A stretch of 64,000 nt of DNA from Amycolatopsis aidingensis (GTDB lineage Bacteria; Actinomycetota; Actinomycetes; Mycobacteriales; Pseudonocardiaceae). Shown in pieces: positions 8,941 to 18,154 of the stretch. Both the position numbers and the translations under genes were made by a program. Location of the stretch: NCBI RefSeq assembly GCF_018885265.1, contig NZ_CP076538.1, positions 1,400,001-1,464,000 of the forward strand, given 5' to 3'. Positions within the stretch are counted from its first letter, which is position 1. Each line of letters starts with the position of its first letter. Below the pieces are notes generated by a model. It was given only the letters and a program-made list of their open reading frames with translations. It did not search any database and was not told the DNA's origin.

Positions 8941-10227
8941 ATGCGTCTCTTTCGGAATCCAGTCGCGTTGACGGCCGCGATGGTGGCCTCGCTCGCGATG
9001 TTCGCGGTGCCTGCGTCCGCACATGATCCGGACACTCCGGAAGGCAAGGCCGCCGCGCAGGCCTACGAGAACGATCGGATACCCACCGAACGGCTGCCCG
9101 CGGTGCGCGGCAGCACGGTGTCGTGCCAGAACGGGATGGCGGACCGCTACCCGTGCCGCAATGTCGATCTGCAGGGCACGCTCCCGCTGAGCTCGATCGG
9201 TGGCGGGCAGGGCAACGACATCTGGGGTTGGACGGACCCGGCGACCGACCGGGAATACGCGCTCATCGGGCGCACCAACGGCACCGCGTTCGCCGATGTG
9301 ACCGATCCGGTCAACCCGAGGTATCTCGGAAACCTGCCGTCCAACGGTGGCACCAGTAGCTGGCGGGACATCAAGGTCTACCGCAACCACGCCTTCGTCG
9401 TCGCGGACGCGATCCGGGGGCACGGTATGCAGGTGTTCGATCTGACCAGGCTGCGCGGCGTGACCCAGCCGCAGACGTTCCGGGTGGACGCGCTGTACTC
9501 GAGGTTCGGCCCCGCGCACAACATCGTGATCAACGAGGAGAGCGGGTACGCCTACGCGGTCGGCTCCAACACCTGTAGCGGCGGCCCGCATATGGTCAAC
9601 ATCGCCGACCCGAAGAATCCGGTCAGCGCGGGCTGCATCTCGCGGGACGGCTACACCCACGACGCGCAGTGCGTCATCTACCGTGGCCCGGACCGGGACT
9701 ACCAGGGCAGGGAGATCTGCCTCAACTCCAATGAGGACACCCTGACCATCGTCGACGTCACGAACAAGGCCGCGCCGAGGCAGATCGCGCGCCGTGGCTA
9801 CAACGGCGTGGCCTACTCGCACCAGGGTTGGCTCACCGAGGACCAGCGGTACTACGTGCACGACGACGAGCTGGACGAGTCACGCAGCTGGGACGGGCGC
9901 ACCAAGACATACCTGTTCGACCTGACCGATCTGGACAACCCGCGGCCGCACGGCACGTACACCGCATCCGTCGTGTCGATCGACCACAACCAGTACGTCA
10001 AAGGTAACCACAGCTACCAGGCGAACTACCAGTCCGGCCTGCGCATCCTGGATGTCTCCCGGATCGCCGATGGCAGGCTCACCGAGGTGGGGTACTTCGA
10101 TGTGCACCCGAACTCCAACCAGGCAAGGTTCAACGGCGCCTGGAGTGTCTACCCGTACTTCGCCAGCGGGAACGTGATCGTCAACAGCATCGAACAGGGC
10201 CTGTTCGTGCTCCGGCCAAGGGTCTGA
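8941..10227 (+). CDS. Secreted choice-of-anchor B / LVIVD-repeat protein
   Basis: A 428-residue protein. Residues 1-29 are a Sec signal peptide with cleavage after PASA. The mature part is a beta-propeller of LVIVD-like repeats, for example FADVTDPVNPRYLGNLP, VNIADPKNPVSAG and LTIVDVTNKAAPRQIARRGY, matching the family called choice-of-anchor B. The His/Asp-rich DGYTHDAQC and AYSHQGWLTED motifs recur in this family. No enzymatic activity is established. The ATG at 8941 has GAGGAGGAA immediately upstream; a start at 8920 would place that ribosome site inside the gene. Confidence 0.85.
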   Translation: MRLFRNPVALTAAMVASLAMFAVPASAHDPDTPEGKAAAQAYENDRIPTERLPAVRGSTVSCQNGMADRYPCRNVDLQGTLPLSSIGGGQGNDIWGWTDPATDREYALIGRTNGTAFADVTDPVNPRYLGNLPSNGGTSSWRDIKVYRNHAFVVADAIRGHGMQVFDLTRLRGVTQPQTFRVDALYSRFGPAHNIVINEESGYAYAVGSNTCSGGPHMVNIADPKNPVSAGCISRDGYTHDAQCVIYRGPDRDYQGREICLNSNEDTLTIVDVTNKAAPRQIARRGYNGVAYSHQGWLTEDQRYYVHDDELDESRSWDGRTKTYLFDLTDLDNPRPHGTYTASVVSIDHNQYVKGNHSYQANYQSGLRILDVSRIADGRLTEVGYFDVHPNSNQARFNGAWSVYPYFASGNVIVNSIEQGLFVLRPRV

Positions 10228-10396
10228 GGACCTGTGCCGGAACCGGGCTTTCCTGCTCATGGCGAGTGGAAGAACGAGCGCGGCGGAGCCGGCGGGCGGT
10301 GAGGTCGGGCGCATGACCTGCGATGGTGACGATCGCGATCAGGTCCGAGCCCGGCCGAGCCGACCGCGTCCGCGAGTTTGGAAGCAGGCACTGAGG

Positions 10397-11359
10397 ATGA
10401 ACGAGCATTCCAGCACGACTGCCGCTCCCTCGCCCGCACCGGGCGAGGGGCGGCGGTTCGCCAGCCTTCGCCCGCGATGGTCGCCGCGGGCGGCCCTTGC
10501 CGCGGCGGCGGTCGTGGTCGTCGGGGCCGCCGCCGTTGGCTTCCTGATCGGCAGTTCGGGCGGCTCGCCACCGGCCGGAATGGCCGGCATGGACGGGATG
10601 CCGGGCATGGCCCCGGCTTCCGCGACCCAGCCACACAGCGATGGGCTGAGCGACTCCGAGCGCGGCTTCCGGCTGGTCCCCGAGACGGTGCCCACCGAAC
10701 CGGGTGCGGACCAGCGGCTCGAGTTCCGTATCATCGGCCCTGGCGGCCTGCCGGAGACCAGTTTCCAGCGCAATGCCACCAAGCTGCTGCACTTCTTCCT
10801 CGTCCGCGACGATATGGCCGCCTACCAGCACGTGCATCCGGAGCCGGTCGGCGAGCTGTGGCGCACCACCATCGACATCCCCGACGGCGGCACCTACCGG
10901 ATGTACACCGAGTTCGTGCCCGAGGACAGCGCCAACCCCATGCATCCGATCGTGCTCGGGCACAACATCATCATCCCCGGCGACACCAGCCCGGTGACCC
11001 TGCCGCCACCCGCGGCCACCGCCACGGCAGGCCCGTACACCGTGACCCGGCCGGACGGTCCGGCGCAGCCGATCGCCAAGCAGGTCAACCAGCTCCGTTT
11101 CGCCATCACCGGGCCGGATGGTGCTCCGATCGGTGATCTGCAGACCTATCTGGGCGCCTACGCCCACGTCTCCGCGTTCCACACGCTCAGCCAGTCGGTC
11201 ACCCATATGCATCCGGTGGAGCGCCCGGGTGCCGGGGCGGTCCCGGCGGAGCTGACCTTCCACGCCCAGTTCGCCGAGCGTGGTGAGCACCGGTTGTTCC
11301 TGGAGTTCCGTGCGGGCGGGCGGTTGCACACCGCGGCGTTCACGCTGTTCGTCACCTGA
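10397..11359 (+). CDS. Membrane-anchored Met/His-rich protein, possible copper binding
   Basis: A 320-residue protein with a transmembrane anchor at about residues 34-56, directly followed by a Met-rich stretch (GMAGMDGMPGMAP) and an extracytoplasmic domain with repeated His motifs: QHVHPE, MHPIVLGH, HVSAFH and THMHPVE. Met and His clusters of this kind bind copper in periplasmic or extracellular metal-handling proteins, but I recognise no named family, so the metal role is inference. The ATG at 10397 is favoured because the earlier part of the frame is low-complexity. Its stop abuts the stop of the convergent histidine kinase with no gap, which may link it to that two-component system. Confidence 0.6.
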   Translation: MNEHSSTTAAPSPAPGEGRRFASLRPRWSPRAALAAAAVVVVGAAAVGFLIGSSGGSPPAGMAGMDGMPGMAPASATQPHSDGLSDSERGFRLVPETVPTEPGADQRLEFRIIGPGGLPETSFQRNATKLLHFFLVRDDMAAYQHVHPEPVGELWRTTIDIPDGGTYRMYTEFVPEDSANPMHPIVLGHNIIIPGDTSPVTLPPPAATATAGPYTVTRPDGPAQPIAKQVNQLRFAITGPDGAPIGDLQTYLGAYAHVSAFHTLSQSVTHMHPVERPGAGAVPAELTFHAQFAERGEHRLFLEFRAGGRLHTAAFTLFVT

Positions 11360-12811
11360 CTACCGGGGCAGGGTCACGGTGAACACTGCTCCATCCACAT
11401 TGGTCACTTCGATGTGCCCGCCGTGCGCCGCCACGTTCTCCTTGACGATGGCCAGCCCGAGCCCGCTGCCCTCGGTGACCCGGCGGGAACGGTCCCCGCG
11501 GACGAACCGGTCGAACAGGATGGGCAGCAGCTCCTCCGGCACCCCGGGTCCGGAATCCGCGATCCGCACGGTCACCAGGTCAGCCCCGGTCCCGTCGATG
11601 GTCACGGTGACTGGCGCCGCACCGTGCCGCACGCTGTTGGCGAGCAGGTTGCAGGCGACGGTGTGCAGCCGCCGCGGGTCGGCCGTCACGGTCACGTCCC
11701 CTTCCGCCGCCAGCCGCACCTCCGCCTCGCCGGTGCTCACCTCGATGGCCTCCCGCATCAGCTCCGCAAGGTCGACCTGCTCGGACCGCAGTTCGGCGGC
11801 GCCGGCATCGAAACGGGAGATCTCCAGCAGGTCCTCGACCAGTTTGGCCAGCCGCCGGGCCTGGGTGCCCAGTAGCTGCGCGGAGCGCGCGCGGGACTCC
11901 GGGTCGGCATGTTCGAGGCTGTCCGCCGCCGCGACCACGGAGGCCACCGGGGTGCGCAAGTCGTGCGCCACGTCGGCGACGAACCGCCGCTGCTGCTCGT
12001 CCTTGGCCTTCAGCTCCTCGATGGACTCGCTGAGCCTGCGGGCCATCGTGTTGAACGAGCTGGTCAGGTCGGCCAGCTCATCGCGACCACGCACCGGCAG
12101 CCGGATGTCCAGGTCGCCGTCGCCCAGCTCGCGTGCGGCCGCGGCCACCCGGCGTACCGGCCGCTGGATGCGGCCCGCGGCGACCACCGCCGCGACCACC
12201 CCGAGCGCCGCCACCACCAGCGCGATCATCGTCAAGATGTTCTGCAACCGGTCGAGTTCAGCTTGCATCGGCCCCAGGTTGTAGTACTCGGCGAGCGCGA
12301 GGCCTGGCGCCAGCCAGCCGACGATCACCTGCACCGGGACACCGGAATCGGTCTCCATGGTGGTCGACGGCCGTGGCTGCGTACCCAGATAGGCCTCGTG
12401 GAGCATCCAGGAAGGCGGGTGCGGGATCGCCCCGATCGGCGACGGCCGCAACCGGGTGCTGCTGGCCACCATCGTGGCCGCCGGGACATGTCCATCCGCG
12501 GGCGGTGGCGGGTCGTCGAAGGCGAAGATGCCCCAGTCGACCCCCTGCCTGCCGCGCATGTAGCCGACCACCTGCTCGACCCGGTTGTGCGGCCGCCCGG
12601 CTACGGCCTCCACCCGCGCCCTTGCCTGGGCGAGGTCGGAGGAGAAGCCGGCGTCCGCGGCATTGTCGAACCGGTCCTTCGTGGTGTTCGCCTGCAGCTG
12701 GTATGCGCCGAAGGCCATCCCGGCCGTGGCCATGGTGGTGATCAGGATCACCACCATGGCGATCCGGGTGCGCAGCCCCAGATACGGCAGCCTGCGCGGG
12801 CGCCTGCTCAC
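11360..12811 (-). CDS. Sensor histidine kinase (CseC-like)
   Basis: A 483-residue membrane kinase. Segments near residues 12-34 and about 185-205 flank an extracytoplasmic sensor domain of about 150 residues. A HAMP domain follows (RIQRPVRRVAAAARELGDG), then the phosphoacceptor helix FVADVAHDLRTPVAS with His near 267, the N box NLLANSVRHG, and ATP-lid motifs DSGPGVPE and GSGLGLAIVKENV. The GTG start overlaps the stop of the response regulator by 4 bp, so the pair is one operon with the regulator first. Nothing visible identifies the signal. It converges on the Met/His-rich protein gene. Confidence 0.9.
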   Translation of the reverse strand: MSRRPRRLPYLGLRTRIAMVVILITTMATAGMAFGAYQLQANTTKDRFDNAADAGFSSDLAQARARVEAVAGRPHNRVEQVVGYMRGRQGVDWGIFAFDDPPPPADGHVPAATMVASSTRLRPSPIGAIPHPPSWMLHEAYLGTQPRPSTTMETDSGVPVQVIVGWLAPGLALAEYYNLGPMQAELDRLQNILTMIALVVAALGVVAAVVAAGRIQRPVRRVAAAARELGDGDLDIRLPVRGRDELADLTSSFNTMARRLSESIEELKAKDEQQRRFVADVAHDLRTPVASVVAAADSLEHADPESRARSAQLLGTQARRLAKLVEDLLEISRFDAGAAELRSEQVDLAELMREAIEVSTGEAEVRLAAEGDVTVTADPRRLHTVACNLLANSVRHGAAPVTVTIDGTGADLVTVRIADSGPGVPEELLPILFDRFVRGDRSRRVTEGSGLGLAIVKENVAAHGGHIEVTNVDGAVFTVTLPR

Positions 12812-13497
12812 GGCCGCACCAGGCGGTAGCCCAGCCCGCGCACGGTACGCAGCAGTGCCGGGTTGCCCGGATCATCCTCGATCTTCGCCCGCAGCCGCGC
12901 CACCGCGGCGTCCACGATCCGCGAGTCGCCGACGTAGCCGTAGTCCCACACCCGTTTCAGCAACGTCTGCCTGCTCAGCACCTGCCCGGGATGTTCGGCG
13001 AACTCGACCAGCAGCCGTAGCTCGGTCGCCGTGAGGCCGAGTTCCGCGTCCTCCTTGGTCGCCACCATCGCCGCCGGGTCGATCTCCAGCGTGCCGATCC
13101 GGATCGTGCTGTCATTCGTCTCGGCCGGGTGCGCGGACCTGCGCAGGATGGCCTTCATCCTGGCGTCGACCACCCTCGGCTCGGTTGGCTTCACCACGTA
13201 GTCGTCGGCCCCGCCTTCCAGGCCCACCACGATGTCGATCGGGTCGCCCCGCGCGGTCAGCAGGATCACCGGGACCATGCTGCGGGCACGGATGCGGCGG
13301 CACACCTCGAACCCGTCCATGCCGGGCAGCATCACGTCCAGCAGCACCACATCGGTGCCCGCGCCGGAGCCGAACAGCGCCTCCAGCGCCTGCTCCCCGT
13401 CGGACGCCACGTCGACCTCGTGTCCCAGGCCGCAGAGGGCCAGCGAGAACGCCTCGGCCAGCGCATCGTCATCCTCGACCAGCAGTACTCGTGGCAT
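12808..13497 (-). CDS. OmpR/PhoB-family response regulator (CseB-like)
   Basis: A 229-residue regulator. The receiver domain (1-120) has the acidic pocket VEDDD, phospho-acceptor Asp in VVLLDVMLPGMDG, and the Thr/Lys switch LLTARG...DDYVVKP. The variant ARGDPIDIVVGLEGGADDYVVKP segment resembles Streptomyces CseB, which responds to envelope stress. A winged-helix DNA-binding domain fills the C terminus (WDYGYVGDSRIVDAAVARLR). I chose the ATG at 13497: TATCGT at 13510-13505 lies 7 nt upstream, the spacing expected of a leaderless transcript. A GTG three codons earlier is possible. Confidence 0.9.
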   Translation of the reverse strand: MPRVLLVEDDDALAEAFSLALCGLGHEVDVASDGEQALEALFGSGAGTDVVLLDVMLPGMDGFEVCRRIRARSMVPVILLTARGDPIDIVVGLEGGADDYVVKPTEPRVVDARMKAILRRSAHPAETNDSTIRIGTLEIDPAAMVATKEDAELGLTATELRLLVEFAEHPGQVLSRQTLLKRVWDYGYVGDSRIVDAAVARLRAKIEDDPGNPALLRTVRGLGYRLVRP

Positions 13498-13516
13498 CCC
13501 GGCCACGATAGCGCGA

Positions 13517-15112
13517 TCATGCCCGCGGCAACTCGCGCCGCAGCAGCTTGCCGGTCGGATTGCGCGGCAACTCAGCCAGGAACACCACCGCGCGCGGAAC
13601 CTTGTACCTGGCCAGGTTGTCCCGTACGTGCCCGCGCAGTTCCTCCTCGGTGGGCGCGCAGCCCGGTGCGGCGACCACGTAGGCGACCAGCCGCTGGCCG
13701 AACTCCTCGTCCGGCACCCCCAGCACGGCGGCCTCGCTGACCTGCTCGTGCCGGGACAGCACGTCCTCCACCTCCTGCGGGTACACGTTCTCCCCGCCGG
13801 AGACGATCATGTCGTCGGCCCTGCCGTCGATGTACAGCCTGCCCTCGGCATCGAAATGCCCGCGGTCCCCGGTGCTCATCAGCCCGTGCACGGTGTCCTT
13901 GTTCCCACCGCCGGTGTAACCGCCGAACACCTGCCTGCCACCCACGTGGACGGTCCCGGTCTCGCCCGCGGGCAGTCGCTCGCCGCGCTCGTCCAGGATC
14001 GCCACCTGGACACCGAGCGTCGGCCTGCCCACGGTGGCCGGTGCGGCCCGCAGGTCCGCAGGGCCCGCGATGGCCGCGATCCCGATCTCGCTGGAGCCGT
14101 AGCCGTTGCACAGCACCTCGCCGAGCTCGTCCAGCGTCCTGGTGGCCAGCGCGGGCGGCAGCGGGGCCGCCCCGGATAGCACGCAGCGCAGGGCGGCCAG
14201 CCGCGCCGGGTCCCGCTCCTGCCGTGGCAGCGCGAGGATGCGTTGCAGCATGGCGGGAACCACGGCGAGGCAACGGATCCGGTGCTCGCCGAGCGCGGAG
14301 ACCGTGGCCGCCGCGTCGAACTTCCTGCGCAGCACCATGGGGGAGCGCAGGAAGGCGGCCAGCCCGAACATGGCGAAACCGAAGCCGTGGAACAGCGGAG
14401 GCGCCACCAGCACCGGGTCACCCAGCCGCAGCCCGCCGCGGTCAAGGACGGTGGCCAGCGGCCCGGCGAAGGCGAGCGCGTCCGCGCTGCGCGGCGCGCC
14501 CTTGGGCGTGCCGGTGGTTCCGGAGGTCAGCAGCGTGATCCGGCCCTGCCCGCGGGGCCGGGGTGGCCGCGGTCCGGCGAGGGCGTCCAGGGCCGGTGCG
14601 CCGGGCTCACCCTCGTACCAGGCGAGCACGGTGCGCACCCCGTCCAGCAGTGGCAGGTACTCCTCGTCGGCGATCACCACGTCCGGCCGGTGCCGCTCCA
14701 GCACCGTGCGCAGCTGTGGCCCGGAGAACTCGGTGTTCAGCAGCACCACATCGGCGCCAAGCCGCGCCGCGGCCACCACCGCGAGCACGAAGCCACGGTG
14801 GTTGCGGCAGAGCACGCCGATGGTCGAGCCACCACCGAGGCCGTACTCGGTGCGCAGGGCGCCGGCGATCGCGGTGCCGCGCTCGTGCAACCGCGCGTAG
14901 CCGAGCCGGCCGCGCTCGTCGATGACGGCGGGGGTGTCCGGGGCGTGCACCGCGGCCAGCCCGATGATCGTGGCCAGCGAGGCCCCGGAGTCGCGATAGG
15001 ACCGCAGCGCGGGCAGCAGATGGCCGGGCCGGGAGGCGGTGAGTACCCCCGCCCTGCCGACCGCGGCGGCGGTGCGCGCCAGCAGGTTCGCATCGGACAG
15101 CAGCCGGTTCAC
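13517..15112 (-). CDS. Acyl-CoA synthetase / AMP-dependent ligase
   Basis: A 531-residue ANL-superfamily enzyme that activates a carboxylate as acyl-AMP and then acyl-CoA. It shows the P-loop-like LLTSGTTGTPKG, the adenine motif NGYGSSEIG, STGDRGHFDAEGRLYIDGR, the hinge region DDMIVSGGENVYP, and the C-terminal catalytic Lys in NPTGKLLRREL. It resembles long/medium-chain fatty acyl-CoA ligases of actinobacteria; the acid is unknown. The GTG at 15112 overlaps the stop of the SDR gene (GTGA), so the two are translated together. Longer frames upstream lie inside the SDR gene and are rejected. Confidence 0.88.
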   Translation of the reverse strand: MNRLLSDANLLARTAAAVGRAGVLTASRPGHLLPALRSYRDSGASLATIIGLAAVHAPDTPAVIDERGRLGYARLHERGTAIAGALRTEYGLGGGSTIGVLCRNHRGFVLAVVAAARLGADVVLLNTEFSGPQLRTVLERHRPDVVIADEEYLPLLDGVRTVLAWYEGEPGAPALDALAGPRPPRPRGQGRITLLTSGTTGTPKGAPRSADALAFAGPLATVLDRGGLRLGDPVLVAPPLFHGFGFAMFGLAAFLRSPMVLRRKFDAAATVSALGEHRIRCLAVVPAMLQRILALPRQERDPARLAALRCVLSGAAPLPPALATRTLDELGEVLCNGYGSSEIGIAAIAGPADLRAAPATVGRPTLGVQVAILDERGERLPAGETGTVHVGGRQVFGGYTGGGNKDTVHGLMSTGDRGHFDAEGRLYIDGRADDMIVSGGENVYPQEVEDVLSRHEQVSEAAVLGVPDEEFGQRLVAYVVAAPGCAPTEEELRGHVRDNLARYKVPRAVVFLAELPRNPTGKLLRRELPRA

Positions 15113-15996
15113 CGGGTTCGTCCCTTCTCGCCGCGCCGGAAGACGCCACTCAGGATCAGGTCGATCGGTCTGCTCAGGAAGGCGTTGCTCACCGAGACGG
15201 CAGGCGACCACCACGGGGCGACCGAGCGCGGCCTGCGCACGATCGCGTCGCACACCAGCCGGGCGGCGTCATCCGGGGCCAGCCCCGGCAGCCTGCTCAG
15301 CGAGGGCGTCGGCGCGCTCATCCTGGTGTGCACCAGTCCCATGTAGATGTTGGTGGCGGTGATACCGTCGCCGCGCACCTCCAGCGCCATGCTGCGCATC
15401 CACACCTCGAAGGCGGCCTTGGAGGCGAGATAGGCGCTCCAGCCTGGCGCCACCGGGAACGGCCGGACGCCCTGGGTGGACACGTTGACGATATGCCCCG
15501 TGCGACGCGCCCGCATGGACGGCAGCAGCCCCATGGTCAGCCGCACCGGGCCGAGGTAGTTCACGTCGATGGTGCGCTCGAAGTCCTGCGGCCGATCGTA
15601 GGAGCGGGCAAGGGAACGGCGGATCGACTTGCCCGCGTTGTTCACCAGCACGTCGACTTGCCCGTGCTCGTCAAGTAGCCGCTTGACCAAGGTGTCCACC
15701 TCGGCAGGCTCGGTGAGATCGGTGGGGTAGGCATGCGCGGTGCCGCCCTCCGCGTTGATCGCGTCCGCGACGGCCTGCAACGGTTCACTCGATCGGGCGG
15801 CGATCAGCACGGTCGCCCCGGCTGCACCGAGCCTGCGTGCGGTGGCCTCGCCGATCCCGAAGGAGGCTCCGGTGACCAGCACGGTGCGGCCACCCACGGC
15901 GTCGCGCAACTCGTTTCGGCTGGTCCGGCCGTAGCCGTGGATCAGAAGGCCGAGGTTGCGCCAGGTGCGCGTGCGGAATGAGTGCCTCGCCACCAT
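15109..15996 (-). CDS. Short-chain dehydrogenase/reductase
   Basis: A 295-residue classical SDR. The cofactor motif TGASFGIG is near residue 41, NNAG near 123, and the catalytic Ser-Tyr-Lys is in NVSTQGVRP...SAYLASKAAFE. A C-terminal extension with a hydrophobic stretch is typical of actinobacterial SDRs paired with acyl-CoA ligases, suggesting lipid or fatty acid modification. The ATG at 15996 is followed at once by GTG; GGGAGG lies 2 nt before the first and 5 nt before the second, so the GTG at 15993 may be the true start. It leads the operon with the ligase and is divergent from a TetR gene. Confidence 0.88.
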   Translation of the reverse strand: MVARHSFRTRTWRNLGLLIHGYGRTSRNELRDAVGGRTVLVTGASFGIGEATARRLGAAGATVLIAARSSEPLQAVADAINAEGGTAHAYPTDLTEPAEVDTLVKRLLDEHGQVDVLVNNAGKSIRRSLARSYDRPQDFERTIDVNYLGPVRLTMGLLPSMRARRTGHIVNVSTQGVRPFPVAPGWSAYLASKAAFEVWMRSMALEVRGDGITATNIYMGLVHTRMSAPTPSLSRLPGLAPDDAARLVCDAIVRRPRSVAPWWSPAVSVSNAFLSRPIDLILSGVFRRGEKGRTR

Positions 15997-16040
15997 TGCC
16001 TCCCTGCCGGCGGTCTAGATAATGTTGATATCTGAATGCT

Positions 16041-16079
16041 AACGTAATCCGGATAGTGTGGACTGTCAACGTTTACGAT
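16041..16079. promoter_or_regulatory. Overlapping divergent promoters, SDR operon and TetR
   Basis: On the minus strand TTGACA (16069-16064) and TACGTT (16046-16041) are 17 bp apart and point to the SDR gene. On the plus strand TACGAT (16074-16079) lies exactly 7 nt before the TetR ATG, so that transcript is probably leaderless. The two promoters overlap, so one bound TetR dimer could control both; I did not find a convincing palindrome. Confidence 0.5.
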
Positions 16080-16086
16080 CGGGACC

Positions 16087-16698
16087 ATGCCGAGACTGAC
16101 CCGTGCCGAGAGCCAGGCGCGCACCCGCGACTCCCTGATCGCGACCGCGCGTGAGCTGTTCCTGCGGGACGGCTACAGCGCGACCTCGCTGGCGAAGGTG
16201 GCCGACGAGGCCGGGTTCTCCACCGGCGCCGTGTACTCCAACTTCCAGGGCAAGACCGCCCTCGCGCTGGTGGTGCTGGACCAGATCCATGCCGAGCAGC
16301 TGGCGGAGGTGCGGGGGATCTTCCTCGGCGACCGCCCGGTCGAGGACAAGCTGGCGGCCTTCGAGAAATGGGCGAACACCGCGATGAGCAGCGGCTGGCC
16401 GCGGCTGGAGCTGGAGTTCGCGCTGGAGGCCAGGCAGGACCCTGAGCTGGTGACCGCGCTGGCCAACCGCGAACGTGTTGCCGTCGAGCTGATCGCGGAG
16501 TCCTTCGAGCGGCAGCTGCACGGCCTCGGGCTCACCGGGGTGCTGTCGGCCAAGGCGCTGGCCGGCGCGGTGGTCAGCCTCGGCATCGGCATCGCGATCC
16601 AGCGGCTGGTGGATCCGAAGGTCTCGGTCAGCGGCATCATCGACCTGCTGCGCGGGGCATGGCAGGTGGCGGGAAAGGCAGGGCACGGCGGTGCGTGA
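16087..16698 (+). CDS. TetR-family transcriptional regulator
   Basis: A 203-residue regulator. Residues 10-55 form the TetR HTH, ending with GFSTGAVYSNFQGKTAL. The C-terminal ligand-binding part is all helical and not diagnostic. The gene is divergent from the SDR/ligase operon, whose promoter overlaps its own, and it overlaps the downstream decarboxylase gene by 8 bp. It probably represses one or both sets; the ligand may be an acyl-CoA or an aromatic amine (inference from neighbours only). Confidence 0.88.
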   Translation: MPRLTRAESQARTRDSLIATARELFLRDGYSATSLAKVADEAGFSTGAVYSNFQGKTALALVVLDQIHAEQLAEVRGIFLGDRPVEDKLAAFEKWANTAMSSGWPRLELEFALEARQDPELVTALANRERVAVELIAESFERQLHGLGLTGVLSAKALAGAVVSLGIGIAIQRLVDPKVSVSGIIDLLRGAWQVAGKAGHGGA

Positions 16699-18154
16699 GC
16701 ACATGACCCCGGAGGAGTTCCGCGCGCACGGCAAGCGCGTGGTGGACTGGATCGCCGACTACCTCACCCGGATCGAGTCCTACCCGGTGCGCTCGCCTTC
16801 CCGGCCCGGCGAGGTACGTGCCGCGCTGCCGGCGCACCCGCCCGAACATGGCGAGCCCTTCGATTCGGTGCTGGCCGATCTCGAGCACACGGTCATGCCA
16901 GGGGTGACGCACTGGCAGCACCCCAGCTTCTTCGCCTACTTCCCGTGCAGCTCCTCCGGTCCAGGCATCCTCGGCGACCTGCTGTCCGCCGGGCTGGGTG
17001 TGCAGGGCATGGTCTGGGCCACCAGCCCGGCGTGCACCGAACTGGAGACCGTGGTGGTGGACTGGCTCGCCGAGCTGCTCGGTCTGCCAGCGGGTTTCCG
17101 CACCGACTCCGCGGGTGGCGGGGTGATCCAGGACTCGGCCTCCAGCGCCAGCCTGGTCGCCCTGCTGGCCGCGCTGCACCGGGCGAGCGGCGGCAAGATC
17201 GCCACCGAGGGGATCACCGGCCGGTACACCGTGTACGTCTCCTCGCAGACCCATTCCTCGCTGGAGAAGGCAGGCCGGATCGCCGGGATCGGCTCCAACA
17301 ATGTGCGGGTGGTCGAGGTCGACCCGGACACCCTGGCGATGGATCCCGCGCACCTGCGTGCGCTGATCGGCGCGGACGTCGCCGAGGGCGCGGTGCCCGC
17401 CATGGTCTGTGCCACCGTGGGCACCACCTCGACCACCGCGATCGACCCGGTGGCCGCGCTGGGCGAGGTGTGCCGGGAGTTCGGGGCATGGCTGCATGTG
17501 GACGCCGCCTATGCCGGGGTGGCCGCCGTCTGCCCGGAACTGCGCTGGATCAACGACGGGGTGGCCGGGTACGCCGACTCCTATGTCACCAACCCGCACA
17601 AGTGGCTGCTGACCAACTTCGACTGCACCGTGCTCTGGCTGGCCGACCGGGCACCGATGATCGACGCGCTGGCCATCCTCCCGGAGTACCTGCGCAACTC
17701 GGCGACCGAGTCCGGCGAGGTGATCGACTACCGGGACTGGCAGATCCCGCTTGGCCGGAGATTCCGCGCCCTCAAGCTATGGTCGGTGCTGCGCTGGTAC
17801 GGCGCGGAAGGGCTGCGCGAGCACATCCGGCACGGGGTCGCCCTTGCCGCCGAGCTCGCCGGGCTGGTCCGCGCCGACGAGGACTTCGTACTACTGGAAC
17901 ACCACCCGCTCGGCCTGGTGTGCTTCCGCCCGTGCTGGCCCGGACTGTCCGAAACGGACGCGGGCGCCGCGACGATGGCGGTGCTGGAGCGGCTGAACGA
18001 CTCCGGCGAGCTGTACCTGAGCCACACCAAGGTGCGCGGTGAGATGTGGCTGCGGCTGGCCATCGGCGGCCCGGCGACCGAGCGTGAGCACGTGCTGGAC
18101 GCCTGGTCGGCGATCCGCCGGTTCACACGTGCAGTACGAGATGAGCGATCGTGA
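16691..18154 (+). CDS. PLP-dependent aromatic-L-amino-acid decarboxylase family protein
   Basis: A 487-residue group II decarboxylase, the usual length for DOPA/Trp/Tyr decarboxylases. The PLP Lys is in NPHKWLLTNFDC, the ring-stacking His in SSQTHSS, and the Asp that pairs with the pyridine nitrogen in LHVDAAYAG. The N-terminal HWQHPSFFAYFP is the substrate-pocket motif of this family. The product would be an aromatic amine such as tryptamine, tyramine or phenylethylamine; which one cannot be read off. It starts inside the last codons of the TetR gene, so the two are co-transcribed. Its 3' end overlaps mgtE by 32 bp, tail to tail. Confidence 0.88.
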   Translation: MREHMTPEEFRAHGKRVVDWIADYLTRIESYPVRSPSRPGEVRAALPAHPPEHGEPFDSVLADLEHTVMPGVTHWQHPSFFAYFPCSSSGPGILGDLLSAGLGVQGMVWATSPACTELETVVVDWLAELLGLPAGFRTDSAGGGVIQDSASSASLVALLAALHRASGGKIATEGITGRYTVYVSSQTHSSLEKAGRIAGIGSNNVRVVEVDPDTLAMDPAHLRALIGADVAEGAVPAMVCATVGTTSTTAIDPVAALGEVCREFGAWLHVDAAYAGVAAVCPELRWINDGVAGYADSYVTNPHKWLLTNFDCTVLWLADRAPMIDALAILPEYLRNSATESGEVIDYRDWQIPLGRRFRALKLWSVLRWYGAEGLREHIRHGVALAAELAGLVRADEDFVLLEHHPLGLVCFRPCWPGLSETDAGAATMAVLERLNDSGELYLSHTKVRGEMWLRLAIGGPATEREHVLDAWSAIRRFTRAVRDERS

